From positions 248,001 to 312,000 of the forward strand of contig NZ_JAPCHX010000005.1 of NCBI RefSeq assembly GCF_026107415.2: 64,000 nucleotides of DNA, given 5' to 3'. The position numbers were made by a program, and so were the translations under genes. The stretch comes from Microbacterium sp. MPKO10 (lineage in GTDB: Bacteria > Actinomycetota > Actinomycetes > Actinomycetales > Microbacteriaceae). Under the pieces are notes generated by a model. It searched no databases and was not told the DNA's origin. It saw only the letters and a list, made by a program, of their open reading frames with translations. Of the stretch, positions 9,231 through 16,831 are shown one piece after another. The number at the start of each line of letters is the position of its first letter. Position 1 is the first letter of the stretch.

Positions 9231-9886
9231 GACAGTTCTCCCGTCTGAAACAGAGGTACGGCATCGGCGGCGACGGTCTCAGACACGTCGAGACCGGTAA
9301 GACTGCTGATCGCCGTTGCCGAGGAGTACCCGGCAATCACGAGCACACCGAACCCGCGCGCGGCGAACGTTCGGCAGATCCGCCACCATTCGAGAGGATC
9401 GCCACCGTGACGGTCGGGCGAGACCAGCACGAGAATCTCGACGCCGGGCCGACGTGAGGCGAGCTCAAGCAGCATCCTGACTCTGTCTGCCGATTCGAGC
9501 TGCGAGATGTCGCGCTTCCGTACGGCCGTCAGGTGGAGTTCGTCGAGGGCATCGCGCACGGCGATGGGGTGGGACGGCAGGCCTGCGAACATCAGCTCTT
9601 CGCTGACGACGCGCCACACCGGCACGTTCGGCGCAGGGTCGCTGATATCCGGAGCATCGATGAGGGCAACAGCACGGCGCAATGTGCGTGCGGACTCGTC
9701 GCCGTCGACGGTGACGGATCCGGCTGTCGGCTTCATCCGCCCCGATGCGATAAGCCCAAGGACCGTGGGCCGCTGCTCGGTATCGGCACGCACGAAAGTG
9801 ACGTGCTCTGATTGGACGACGACCGTGGTCGGCGGAAGCACCTCAGAGTCCTTCCCTTTGTTCACCCCATTTACCTCGATGCGCAT
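9227..9886 (-). CDS. ABC-ATPase-like protein lacking a Walker A motif
   Basis: A 219-residue protein with the general layout of an ABC ATPase: an N-terminal beta region, a segment resembling the one after Walker A (VLGLIASGRMKPTAGSVTVDG, typically L-x-G-x3-P-x2-G-x-V), a later region where the signature would be (ISQLESADRVRMLLELASRR), and a hydrophobic Walker-B-like strand ending VEILVLVSPDR. The P-loop GxxGxGKS/T is absent (ADTEQRPTV stands there) and the Walker B DE pair is replaced by SPD. It is therefore predicted not to hydrolyse ATP. It is coupled to the YhgE/Pip gene, where relatives often have a normal ABC ATPase partner. The ATG at 9886 has GGAGGG 5 nt upstream. Confidence 0.7.
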   Translation of the reverse strand: MRIEVNGVNKGKDSEVLPPTTVVVQSEHVTFVRADTEQRPTVLGLIASGRMKPTAGSVTVDGDESARTLRRAVALIDAPDISDPAPNVPVWRVVSEELMFAGLPSHPIAVRDALDELHLTAVRKRDISQLESADRVRMLLELASRRPGVEILVLVSPDRHGGDPLEWWRICRTFAARGFGVLVIAGYSSATAISSLTGLDVSETVAADAVPLFQTGELS

Positions 9887-10157
9887 TGCATCCCTCCGTC
9901 GCTCCTGGTCAACTCGCCTACGCTAACGCCATCCTGCTCGTGGTCCATGTTTGGCACCCACACGTTGCACACTTGTGCGGGTACCCTTCATCTCGGCGAT
10001 ACGCGGAAAATCGGCACATCGTTTCCACTCCACGCACTGAAACTGCACGCACTCTTACAAGACGCAACGTTATCGCCGAATCATCCACTTTTCACGGCGG
10101 TTTCCCGCGTAACCTCGATTGCGAAGACCGGAATTGTGACCGAGCGAGGAGGCTCCC

Positions 10158-11573
10158 ATGGAACGCACCGTTATCGACGCCGTTGCGCCGTCCGACGCGC
10201 AGGACGGCGACCTCGCGACGCATCCTGCATGGCTGAGGCTGAAGACCGCAGCTGAGGCCCTGCAGCCACTGCAGTCGAAAGACGGCTCGATCGAAAACCC
10301 GGATGCTCACGCCGCAGCACGCGCTCACGTCACTGACCTCGTCGACAGCGTGGCCGAGCTGGCACCGTTCTTCCCCGAAGACGACGAGTACCTCACCGCG
10401 GTGCAGGCCGACTTTCGCCGCTGGGTGGACGACGGCTTCGGCGTCCCCGATTTCTACGACGCCCTCGTCGCCTTCCACCCCGAAAAGCACCGCATCGACG
10501 GGTTGAAGCACCTTGTCGTCTTCCCGATGTACACGCAGAACGGATCACGCAATCGCCACGTCGAAGCCGTGCTCGTCGAGGTGCTGTGGCCCGACTTCAT
10601 CGCGGAGCTCGAGGCCGGCGATTTCTCAAACAAGCTCTTCGTGCCCATCCGCTTCCTCGACTTCACATCCGGCTACGACACCAACGCAGCTGTGCTGTTC
10701 CCTGAGACTGTCGCCATGCGCGAGATCCCTGCGTTCACGTGGGGCGCGATCTTCCAGGATCGCGAGGCCGCGCGCTTTCGCCGCGTTGTCACTGCAGCAT
10801 CCGAAATCACGAAGCTCGATCTGCCTGCCGAGGCCCGTGAGCTTCTTGAGAACCAGCGGCTCGCCGAAGAGACGTTTGTGATGTGGGATCTCATCCACGA
10901 CCGCACGCACATGCGCGGCGACCTGCCGTTCGACCCGTTCATGATCAAGCAGCGCTCTCCCTACTTCATGTACGCGCTTGAAGAGATGCGTTGCGACATG
11001 ACGGCGTTCCGCGAGTCGGTGCGGCTTGAACGCGACCTCACGGCACGTGCACAGGGTGATGGCGAGTCGCTGACGGATGCCGAGGCAGAGATTCTGCGTC
11101 ACGCGAAGCTCGTGCAGTACGCCGTGATCTTCGATCGCATCTTCCGCTTCGCTCTCACCGGAAGCCGCAGCCGCAACTACGACGGGCTCGGCGGGCAGCT
11201 GCTCTTCGCCTGGCTTCACCAGCGTGGAGTGCTGCACTGGACGGACACGACACTCACGATCGACTGGAACGACGTCCCCGATGTCGTCGTCGCGCTCGGC
11301 GACGCCATCAACGATCTCTACTGGCGATCGATCGACCGACCGAAGAAATCGCATTGGCTCGCCGCGTACGACCTTGTCCGCTCGGTCCTCGAACCGCATC
11401 CGGCCTCGGCCTGGGCGCGCGGACTCGACGATGAGACGCTCTCGGGGCTTCCTCGAGGCATGACGGATGCTGTCCTCGACGACGAATTCCCGCTCTCGAT
11501 GTTCTACGAGGCACTCGGCAAGAAGATGGGCGACGTCATCGAATCGACGTCCGGCATCACCAGTAACGATTGA
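10158..11573 (+). CDS. DUF6421 family protein
   Basis: A 471-residue cytosolic protein that I recognise as the actinobacterial DUF6421 family, of unknown function. Strongly family-like blocks are HLVVFPMYTQNGS, FLDFTSGYDTNAAVLFPET, TFVMWDLIHDRTHMRGDLPF followed by FMYALEEMRCDMTAF, NYDGLGGQLLFAWLHQRG, and DDEFPLSMFYEALGKKM. The HDRTH motif followed about 30 residues later by EEMRCD resembles a metal-binding helix pair, which is only an inference. The ATG has GAGGAGG 5 nt upstream, so it uses a normal ribosome binding site. The 271 nt before it hold no gene. Confidence 0.82.
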   Translation: MERTVIDAVAPSDAQDGDLATHPAWLRLKTAAEALQPLQSKDGSIENPDAHAAARAHVTDLVDSVAELAPFFPEDDEYLTAVQADFRRWVDDGFGVPDFYDALVAFHPEKHRIDGLKHLVVFPMYTQNGSRNRHVEAVLVEVLWPDFIAELEAGDFSNKLFVPIRFLDFTSGYDTNAAVLFPETVAMREIPAFTWGAIFQDREAARFRRVVTAASEITKLDLPAEARELLENQRLAEETFVMWDLIHDRTHMRGDLPFDPFMIKQRSPYFMYALEEMRCDMTAFRESVRLERDLTARAQGDGESLTDAEAEILRHAKLVQYAVIFDRIFRFALTGSRSRNYDGLGGQLLFAWLHQRGVLHWTDTTLTIDWNDVPDVVVALGDAINDLYWRSIDRPKKSHWLAAYDLVRSVLEPHPASAWARGLDDETLSGLPRGMTDAVLDDEFPLSMFYEALGKKMGDVIESTSGITSND

Positions 11574-11605
11574 TTCTGACGCTCCGAGCAACGTCACCCA
11601 GATAA

Positions 11606-11623
11606 ATCCGCCCCGTGGCGGAT
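11606..11623. promoter_or_regulatory. Candidate TCS1 operator (inverted repeat)
   Basis: A perfect 7-bp inverted repeat ATCCGCC - CCGT - GGCGGAT. It ends 21 nt before the TACCGT -10 element (11645-11650) of the TCS1 promoter. A near-identical element precedes the ABC exporter at 15873-15890 with almost the same distance to its -10. Likely the binding site of the TCS1 response regulator. Confidence 0.5.
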
Positions 11624-11656
11624 GACCGCGGAGCCCGATCTCGCTACCGTTGAGGC

Positions 11657-12973
11657 ATGAGCGACACTATCGATCCGATCGATCCGGCTGACGCGGGCTG
11701 GCGACGCCCGCCGGCGACGCGTGCTCAGCGTCGCAGCGATGGCCTCGGCGCTCTCGTTCTGTTCGCGTGCATGATGCCGAGTGCCGTGCTCTACGAACTG
11801 ACCGGCGCGATGGGCCAGGACGGCCCGATGTGGCTGACCGTCGTCTGGGCGGCAGTGATGTGCGGCATGCTGGCATTCCGGCGACGCTGGCCAAGCATCA
11901 CGGCACTCGTCGTCGCCGCCGCGTACATCACCGGCATGGAGCTCGGCACGCGCGAGCTGCTCTTCAGCCAGATTGTGCTGTTCATCGCGATCTACACCGT
12001 CGGCGCGTGGGTGGGCGACCGCCGTATCGTGCGGTTCACCCTGGGCGCGATCATCGGGGCGATGCTCATCTGGCTGGCAATCGCGATGTTCATCTCCGTG
12101 ACCGATTCGGGCACGAGCGATGACTTCAACGGCTTCGGCACACAAACGGCGATGCTCGCGTACTTCGGCATCCAGATCATCACAAATCTGCTGTATTTCG
12201 GCGGAGCCACGTACTTCGGCACCCATGCCTACCGCTCGGCCAGGCAGCGCGCCGAGCTCGAGTACCGCACGCAGCAGCTCGAACGCGAGCGCGAACTGTC
12301 CGCCGAGCAGGCCGTCGCCCTGGAGCGCGTGCGCATTGCCCGCGAACTTCACGATGTCGTCGCCCACCATGTCTCAGTCATGGGCGTGCAGGCCGGGGCA
12401 GCCCGAACGGTGATGGAGACGAATCCGGATGCTGCGCGAGAGGCGCTCGGTGCCATCGAACAGAATGCCCGAACGGCGATCGATGAACTCCACAGCCTCG
12501 TCGGCACGCTCAGGCAGAGCGATGACGATGATGAGGCATCGCGGAGCGTGAGCACCATCGACGTCTCTCAGCTCGATGACCTCGTCGCCGAGTCGACAGC
12601 CGCCGGACTCCCGGCAACGTTGGAGACCCATGGCACGGTGCGTCCGCTTTCAGGAACCGTGTCGCTGACGCTCTATCGCGTTGCGCAAGAGGCACTCACA
12701 AACGCCCGCAAGTATGCCGGCCCCGACGCCACCGCCGATGTTCGCCTGCGGTATCTCGAGTCTTCGGTCGAACTGGAGGTCACCAACACCGGGATCGTTC
12801 CCGCCAAGCCGCGCCCGGGCGGACTCGGACATCTGGGAATGCGCGAGCGCGTTGCCGCCGTCGGCGGCGAGGTTGAGATCGGGCCGCGGTCGCGCGGCGG
12901 CTACCTGGTGCGAGCACGGATCCCGATTGCGACACGCTCTCCTGCCCACAACACGACCGGAGTCACCGCATGA
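11657..12973 (+). CDS. Sensor histidine kinase (TCS1), DesK/NarX type
   Basis: Membrane-bound kinase of 438 residues. It has about six hydrophobic helices in residues 30-195, then a coiled linker rich in Arg/Glu (ELEYRTQQLERERELSAEQ). The HisKA_3 dimerisation helix RIARELHDVVAHHVSVMG carries the phosphorylated His232. A compact HATPase domain follows, with TLYRVAQEALTNARKYAG as its N box and GGLGHLGMRERVAAVGG as its G boxes. TACCGT lies 6 nt before the ATG, predicting a leaderless transcript. Its end overlaps the regulator start by 4 nt (ATGA). The stimulus is unknown; similar kinases sense membrane state or envelope damage. It probably controls the ABC exporter at 15.9-17.9 kb (shared operator). 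Confidence 0.92.
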   Translation: MSDTIDPIDPADAGWRRPPATRAQRRSDGLGALVLFACMMPSAVLYELTGAMGQDGPMWLTVVWAAVMCGMLAFRRRWPSITALVVAAAYITGMELGTRELLFSQIVLFIAIYTVGAWVGDRRIVRFTLGAIIGAMLIWLAIAMFISVTDSGTSDDFNGFGTQTAMLAYFGIQIITNLLYFGGATYFGTHAYRSARQRAELEYRTQQLERERELSAEQAVALERVRIARELHDVVAHHVSVMGVQAGAARTVMETNPDAAREALGAIEQNARTAIDELHSLVGTLRQSDDDDEASRSVSTIDVSQLDDLVAESTAAGLPATLETHGTVRPLSGTVSLTLYRVAQEALTNARKYAGPDATADVRLRYLESSVELEVTNTGIVPAKPRPGGLGHLGMRERVAAVGGEVEIGPRSRGGYLVRARIPIATRSPAHNTTGVTA

Positions 12974-13635
12974 ACACGCGCGTTCTTCTCGCCGATGACC
13001 ACGAGATGGTGCGAGCCGGATTCCGCATCATCCTTGACGCGCAACCAGATATCGAGGTGGTCGGCGAAGCCGAGAATGGCGAGCACGCCGTCGAACGCGC
13101 ACGCGAGCTCGCTCCCGATGTCGTGTGCATGGACGTCCAGATGCCCGTGCTCGATGGTCTGGAGGCCACGCGGCTCGTGACAGCATCCACCGATGCCGCC
13201 GTGATCATGCTCACAACATTCGATCGTGAGGACTACCTGTTTGCCGCGCTCGATGCGGGAGCAAGCGGATTCCTGCTCAAGAACTCGAGCCCTGAGAAAC
13301 TTGTCGAGGCCGTGCGCACGATTGCGGCGGGGGACGCACTGCTCTCCCCCGAGGTGACGCGCCGGGTCATCCAGAGGTTTGCCACCACGGGATCTGCTGA
13401 TGCCAAGCGCCCGGCACAGGTGCGCGAACTCGAGGAGCTCACTGACCGCGAGGGCGAGGTGTTGCAGCTTGTGGCGCAAGGCCTCTCGAACTCAGAGATT
13501 GCGGCGAAGCTGTTTGTCGGAGATGCGACGGTGAAGTCACACGTCTCGAAGATCCTGCAGAAGCTCGAGCTGCGCGACCGCATCCAGGCCGTGGTCTTCG
13601 CCTATGAGAACGGCGTGGTCGTTCCCGGTTCCTGA
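12970..13635 (+). CDS. NarL/LuxR-type response regulator (TCS1)
   Basis: A 221-residue transcription factor. The receiver domain at residues 4-120 has the acidic pair Asp9-Asp10, phospho-acceptor Asp55 (CMDVQMP) and Lys in FLLKNSSP. The C-terminal LuxR helix-turn-helix (ELTDREGEVLQLVAQGLSNS, then KSHVSKILQKL) is at about 155-210. It is coupled to the kinase gene by a 4-nt overlap. The 3' end overlaps the convergent small gene at 13602-13961 by 34 nt. Confidence 0.93.
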   Translation: MNTRVLLADDHEMVRAGFRIILDAQPDIEVVGEAENGEHAVERARELAPDVVCMDVQMPVLDGLEATRLVTASTDAAVIMLTTFDREDYLFAALDAGASGFLLKNSSPEKLVEAVRTIAAGDALLSPEVTRRVIQRFATTGSADAKRPAQVRELEELTDREGEVLQLVAQGLSNSEIAAKLFVGDATVKSHVSKILQKLELRDRIQAVVFAYENGVVVPGS

Positions 13636-13961
13636 CCCTGCTCCTGCTCGTCGCCGAGCGGCGGCGCCGCGACAAGGGATTCCTCCGAGATCTCGGCGCG
13701 AGAGAACGGTCCGCGGCCATCACGCAGATGCTGCGGTTCCGAGAACTCGACGATCCACACGCGTGCCTGTGCGCTCTGACCCGTCACCCCGGTGTGCGGA
13801 AGAACAGCTCCCGTTCCGACGATGAGCCCAGTCGGCTCGTCGGGAAAGCTGTCGCCCGTCAGACCGTCGATGACGTACACGGGAACGCCGATGCCGAACG
13901 GCGAGCTCACGGCATCCGCTGCCTTTTGAGATGAGGGGCGTCTGCCCGAGCGAAACCACAC
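13602..13961 (-). CDS. Small hypothetical protein overlapping the TCS1 regulator
   Basis: A 119-residue frame with plausible protein-like composition. The core GVPVYVIDGLTGDSFPDEPTGLIVGTG and ARVWIVEFSEPQHLRDGRGPF read like a compact beta-rich domain, followed by a hydrophilic tail (DEQEQGQEPGTTTPFS). No family was recognised. The GTG start at 13961 has GGAGG only 1 nt upstream, so the start is uncertain. The last 34 nt overlap the end of the convergent regulator gene, which lowers confidence slightly. The alternative is that only an upstream part is coding or that this is a chance frame. Confidence 0.5.
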   Translation of the reverse strand: MWFRSGRRPSSQKAADAVSSPFGIGVPVYVIDGLTGDSFPDEPTGLIVGTGAVLPHTGVTGQSAQARVWIVEFSEPQHLRDGRGPFSRAEISEESLVAAPPLGDEQEQGQEPGTTTPFS

Positions 13962-14022
13962 ACCTCCAGTGTGTCAGGTATCCGCGGCCGTGGACGCCGC
14001 CAGGCTCTCAGATGGCGATGCA

Positions 14023-14862
14023 TCACACGACGTGCCCGTCGAGAACGCTCAGCAGCCGCAGCTTCTCAGCGCTCTCGCTGCCGGGCGTCGCCGTGAACAC
14101 CAGCAGTGCCTGACTCTGATCGACGTCGAAGAGCGACTGACAGTAGACGTCGATGACGCCGACCTCCGCGTGCACGAGACGCTTATTCTGGCTGTGCTTG
14201 CGGCCCACCCGGTGCTCGGCCCAGAGCGCAGCGAACTCGGTGCTGACCTCGGTCAGAGCGTCAACGACCTCCGCAACGCGAGAGGGCCTGCCGTCCCGTG
14301 TGAACGCCGTGCGCAGATCGGCGACGAAGTCCCTGGCCCGCGCCTCGTGGTCTTCCGCGGGATACACGGCGCGGGAGGTCGGATCCGTGAACCAGCGGTA
14401 GACGACGCTTCTGTCGAGACCAGCGAACCGGGTCTCATCACCGAAGATTGTGACGGCCGGCCCCGTTTGGTGTAGACACTCGCCCGCACCGTTGACGACC
14501 ATCGCCGGGGTGTCTGCGAGGCGGTCGAGGATCCGCATGATTCCGGCATCGACGTGACGGCCGCCCGTGTCACGGCGCGGTACGGGGAATCCGCCGAGCC
14601 GCAGCAGGTGATCACGCTCATCGAGCGAGAGCCGGAGCCCCCGCGCGAGCGCCGAGAGCATCTGCTCGCTGGGGTGGGGACCGCGGCTCTGCTCCATGCG
14701 GCTGTAGTAGTCGACAGAGAGCCCGGCGAGCGCCGCTACCTCCTCACGTCGGAGACCGCCCGTTCGCCGACGCGGTCCGCGTGGCATCCCGACGTCTTCG
14801 GGCTGGAGCCCCGCACGCCGGGTGCGGAGAAAATCAGCGAGCTGCTCTCTGTCGTCGCTCAT
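14023..14862 (-). CDS. XRE-type regulator with MmyB-like ligand-binding domain
   Basis: Transcription regulator of about 279 residues. The N-terminal helix-turn-helix (about 8-85) contains LRTRRAGLQPEDVG and RRTGGLRREEVAALAGLSVD followed by YYSRMEQSRG. This is the diagnostic sequence of the MmyB group first described in the methylenomycin cluster. The C-terminal MLTR/PAS-like ligand domain includes YRWFTDPTSRAVYPAEDHE. Two ATGs in tandem (14865, 14862) are possible; the second has better spacing (5 nt) to AGGA. It lies 36 nt downstream of the SDR gene on the same strand and probably regulates it. Confidence 0.9.
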   Translation of the reverse strand: MSDDREQLADFLRTRRAGLQPEDVGMPRGPRRRTGGLRREEVAALAGLSVDYYSRMEQSRGPHPSEQMLSALARGLRLSLDERDHLLRLGGFPVPRRDTGGRHVDAGIMRILDRLADTPAMVVNGAGECLHQTGPAVTIFGDETRFAGLDRSVVYRWFTDPTSRAVYPAEDHEARARDFVADLRTAFTRDGRPSRVAEVVDALTEVSTEFAALWAEHRVGRKHSQNKRLVHAEVGVIDVYCQSLFDVDQSQALLVFTATPGSESAEKLRLLSVLDGHVV

Positions 14863-14898
14863 CATGGTCCTATTCTGCCGAACTCTGCCGACCGTGGA

Positions 14899-15669
14899 TC
14901 AGAGACGCATGCCCCCCGAGGCTTCAATGCGCTGCCCGGTCACCCAGCCCATGTTCTCGGACGCCACTGCGGCAACCGCAGCCCCGATGTCGTCGGGAAG
15001 ACCGACGTGCCCCATGGCGATGGCGCCCGCCAGCATGCTCCGCACGTTCTCGTCGTCGCGGAGCATCCCGCCCCCGAAATCGGTTCCCGTCGCACCGGGT
15101 GCGATGGCGTTCACGGTGATCCTCCGCGGTGCCAGTTCCTGTGCCAGATAGCGCGTCCAGACCTCGATGGCTCCCTTCGCCGCCGCGTACACCGAGTAGC
15201 CATTCTCACCCACAAACCGGGCGAGTCCGCTCGAGGTGTTGATGATGCGGCCGCTCTCGGCAATGTGCGGTGCCAGTGCCTGCGTCAGCATGACGACACC
15301 GACGACGTGCACATCGAGAGCATCGCGGACAGCCTGCGCATCGATACTGCCGAGGGGCGACCAGACGGCGGCGCCCGCGTTGTTGACAACGATGTCGATC
15401 GTGTCGCGACCCCACGTGCCCGTCAGCTCACTGCGCATACGCGTGACGAATGCGTCGAATGAGCCCGGGTCGCTGAGGTCGAGGTGGAGTGCGACGGCAC
15501 GGCGCCCGAGCGCGCTGATGGCGTCGACGACGGATGCTGCTTCACGCTCTCCGGTGCGATAGGTGACGATGATATCGGCACCGCTCTGGGCGAGGGCGAG
15601 AGCTTCGCTGCGTCCGATGCCACGGTTGGAGCCCGTGACGAGGGCAATGCGTTGGTGTTTTTCAGTCAT
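14899..15669 (-). CDS. Short-chain dehydrogenase/reductase
   Basis: Classical SDR oxidoreductase of 256 residues. It shows the cofactor motif TGSNRGIG at 12-19, NNAGA at 96-100, the active-site Ser in INTSSGLA near 146, and Tyr161 and Lys165 in YAAAK. The TYRTG after the second strand suggests NADP(H) preference. The C-terminal GQRIEASGGMRL is typical of the FabG-like branch. The substrate is unknown. The ATG at 15669 (MTEKHQRIALVTG) matches family length; the frame continues upstream without support. It is probably co-transcribed with the MmyB-type regulator behind it. Confidence 0.9.
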   Translation of the reverse strand: MTEKHQRIALVTGSNRGIGRSEALALAQSGADIIVTYRTGEREAASVVDAISALGRRAVALHLDLSDPGSFDAFVTRMRSELTGTWGRDTIDIVVNNAGAAVWSPLGSIDAQAVRDALDVHVVGVVMLTQALAPHIAESGRIINTSSGLARFVGENGYSVYAAAKGAIEVWTRYLAQELAPRRITVNAIAPGATGTDFGGGMLRDDENVRSMLAGAIAMGHVGLPDDIGAAVAAVASENMGWVTGQRIEASGGMRL

Positions 15670-15872
15670 GAGACTTACTCTCGCGCTGAACGCGGCGGCG
15701 AGGAATGCCACGCTGAACCAGGGATCATTGATCCTCCCCTCGGTGGTTTCCTCAGCGCCTCCCGCAGCGCTCCCCCGGTGAGTCACCAATGCGCATTCTC
15801 ACGGTTAAGCCTCGCAGCGCCTCCCCAGAGCTTTTCTCTCGGCTCTTCTCCCCCGCGAGGATGATGACCGAA

Positions 15873-15890
15873 ACCCGCCCCGCGGCGGAT
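15873..15890. promoter_or_regulatory. Candidate TCS1 operator before the ABC exporter
   Basis: ACCCGCC - CCGC - GGCGGAT, one mismatch from the inverted repeat at the TCS1 promoter, including flanking AAA and GATG. It ends 22 nt before TAGCGT (15913-15918), the probable -10 of the exporter operon. The rest of the 277-nt gap to the SDR gene shows no gene. Confidence 0.5.
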
Positions 15891-15946
15891 GCCGTGCGGT
15901 ACCGCTGCGCAATAGCGTTGAGTCAGAACGAAGGAAAGGACCGACA

Positions 15947-16831
15947 GTGCTCGAGATCTCCGGCATCACCAAGAGCTTCGGCACCCGCCGTGTGCTGAAC
16001 GACGTCACCTTCTCCGTCTCCCCTGGCCGGCTCACCGGCTTTGTCGGGGGCAACGGTGCGGGCAAGACCACGACGATGCGGGTCATTCTGGGCCTGTTGG
16101 CATCGGACGCCGGACGGGTGACGTTCGACGGCACCCCGCTGACAGCATCCGACCGTCGCGCATTCGGCTACATGCCGGAAGAACGCGGTCTCTACCCGAA
16201 GATGAAGGTGGCCGAGCAGCTGATCTATCTGGCGCGCCTGCATGGACTCAGCCACGATCGTGCGCAGCGCAATGCCAACCGGCTCCTCGAAAGCCTCGAC
16301 CTGGACGAACGCGCCCACGACCCGATCGAAGACCTCTCGCTCGGCAACCAGCAGCGCGCACAGATCGCCGCCGCGCTGGTCCACGAGCCGACGACGCTCA
16401 TTCTCGACGAGCCGTTCTCCGGCCTCGATCCGATCGCCGTCGACTCGGTCGTGGGCGTCCTCGGCGAGTATGCGGCGGGCGGCGTGCCCGTGCTGTTCTC
16501 CAGCCATCAGCTCGACATCGTCGAGCGCCTGTGCGACGACCTGGTGATCATCGCGGGTGGTGAGGTGCGTGCCGCCGGTGGCCGCGAGCAGCTCCGGGCC
16601 CAGCACTCGACAAACCGCTTCGAACTGCTCTTCACCGGGGACGCCGGGTGGCTGCGCGAGACGGAGGGCGTCACCGTTCTCGACTTCGACGGCGGCTACG
16701 CCCTCTTCGACGTCGACACCGCCGCCACGGCGCAGCGCGTTCTCCGTCGCGCCGTCGACGAGGGTGCCGTCACGACGTTCACTCCCAAGCATCCGTCGCT
16801 CGCCGAGATCTTCAAGGAGGTCATCGCATGA
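15947..16831 (+). CDS. ABC transporter ATP-binding protein (NatA-like)
   Basis: Cytosolic ATPase subunit of an exporter. It has Walker A GGNGAGKT at 34-41, a Q-loop region FGYMPEERGLYPKMKV, signature LSLGNQQR, Walker B LILDEPFSGLDP, and the switch His in LFSSHQLDIVERL. A C-terminal extension of about 80 residues fits the DUF4162 domain found in NatA/YhaQ-type exporters. GTG start at 15947 with GAAAGGA 7 nt upstream. It overlaps the permease gene by 4 nt. Candidate control by TCS1 through the inverted repeat upstream. Confidence 0.92.
   Translation: MLEISGITKSFGTRRVLNDVTFSVSPGRLTGFVGGNGAGKTTTMRVILGLLASDAGRVTFDGTPLTASDRRAFGYMPEERGLYPKMKVAEQLIYLARLHGLSHDRAQRNANRLLESLDLDERAHDPIEDLSLGNQQRAQIAAALVHEPTTLILDEPFSGLDPIAVDSVVGVLGEYAAGGVPVLFSSHQLDIVERLCDDLVIIAGGEVRAAGGREQLRAQHSTNRFELLFTGDAGWLRETEGVTVLDFDGGYALFDVDTAATAQRVLRRAVDEGAVTTFTPKHPSLAEIFKEVIA

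Noticed and set aside
16648-16827. N-terminal extension of the ABC permease by 60 codons
   Set aside because: It overlaps the ATPase gene in another frame and is Arg-rich; the ATG at 16828 gives the normal 4-nt overlap and family N-terminus.
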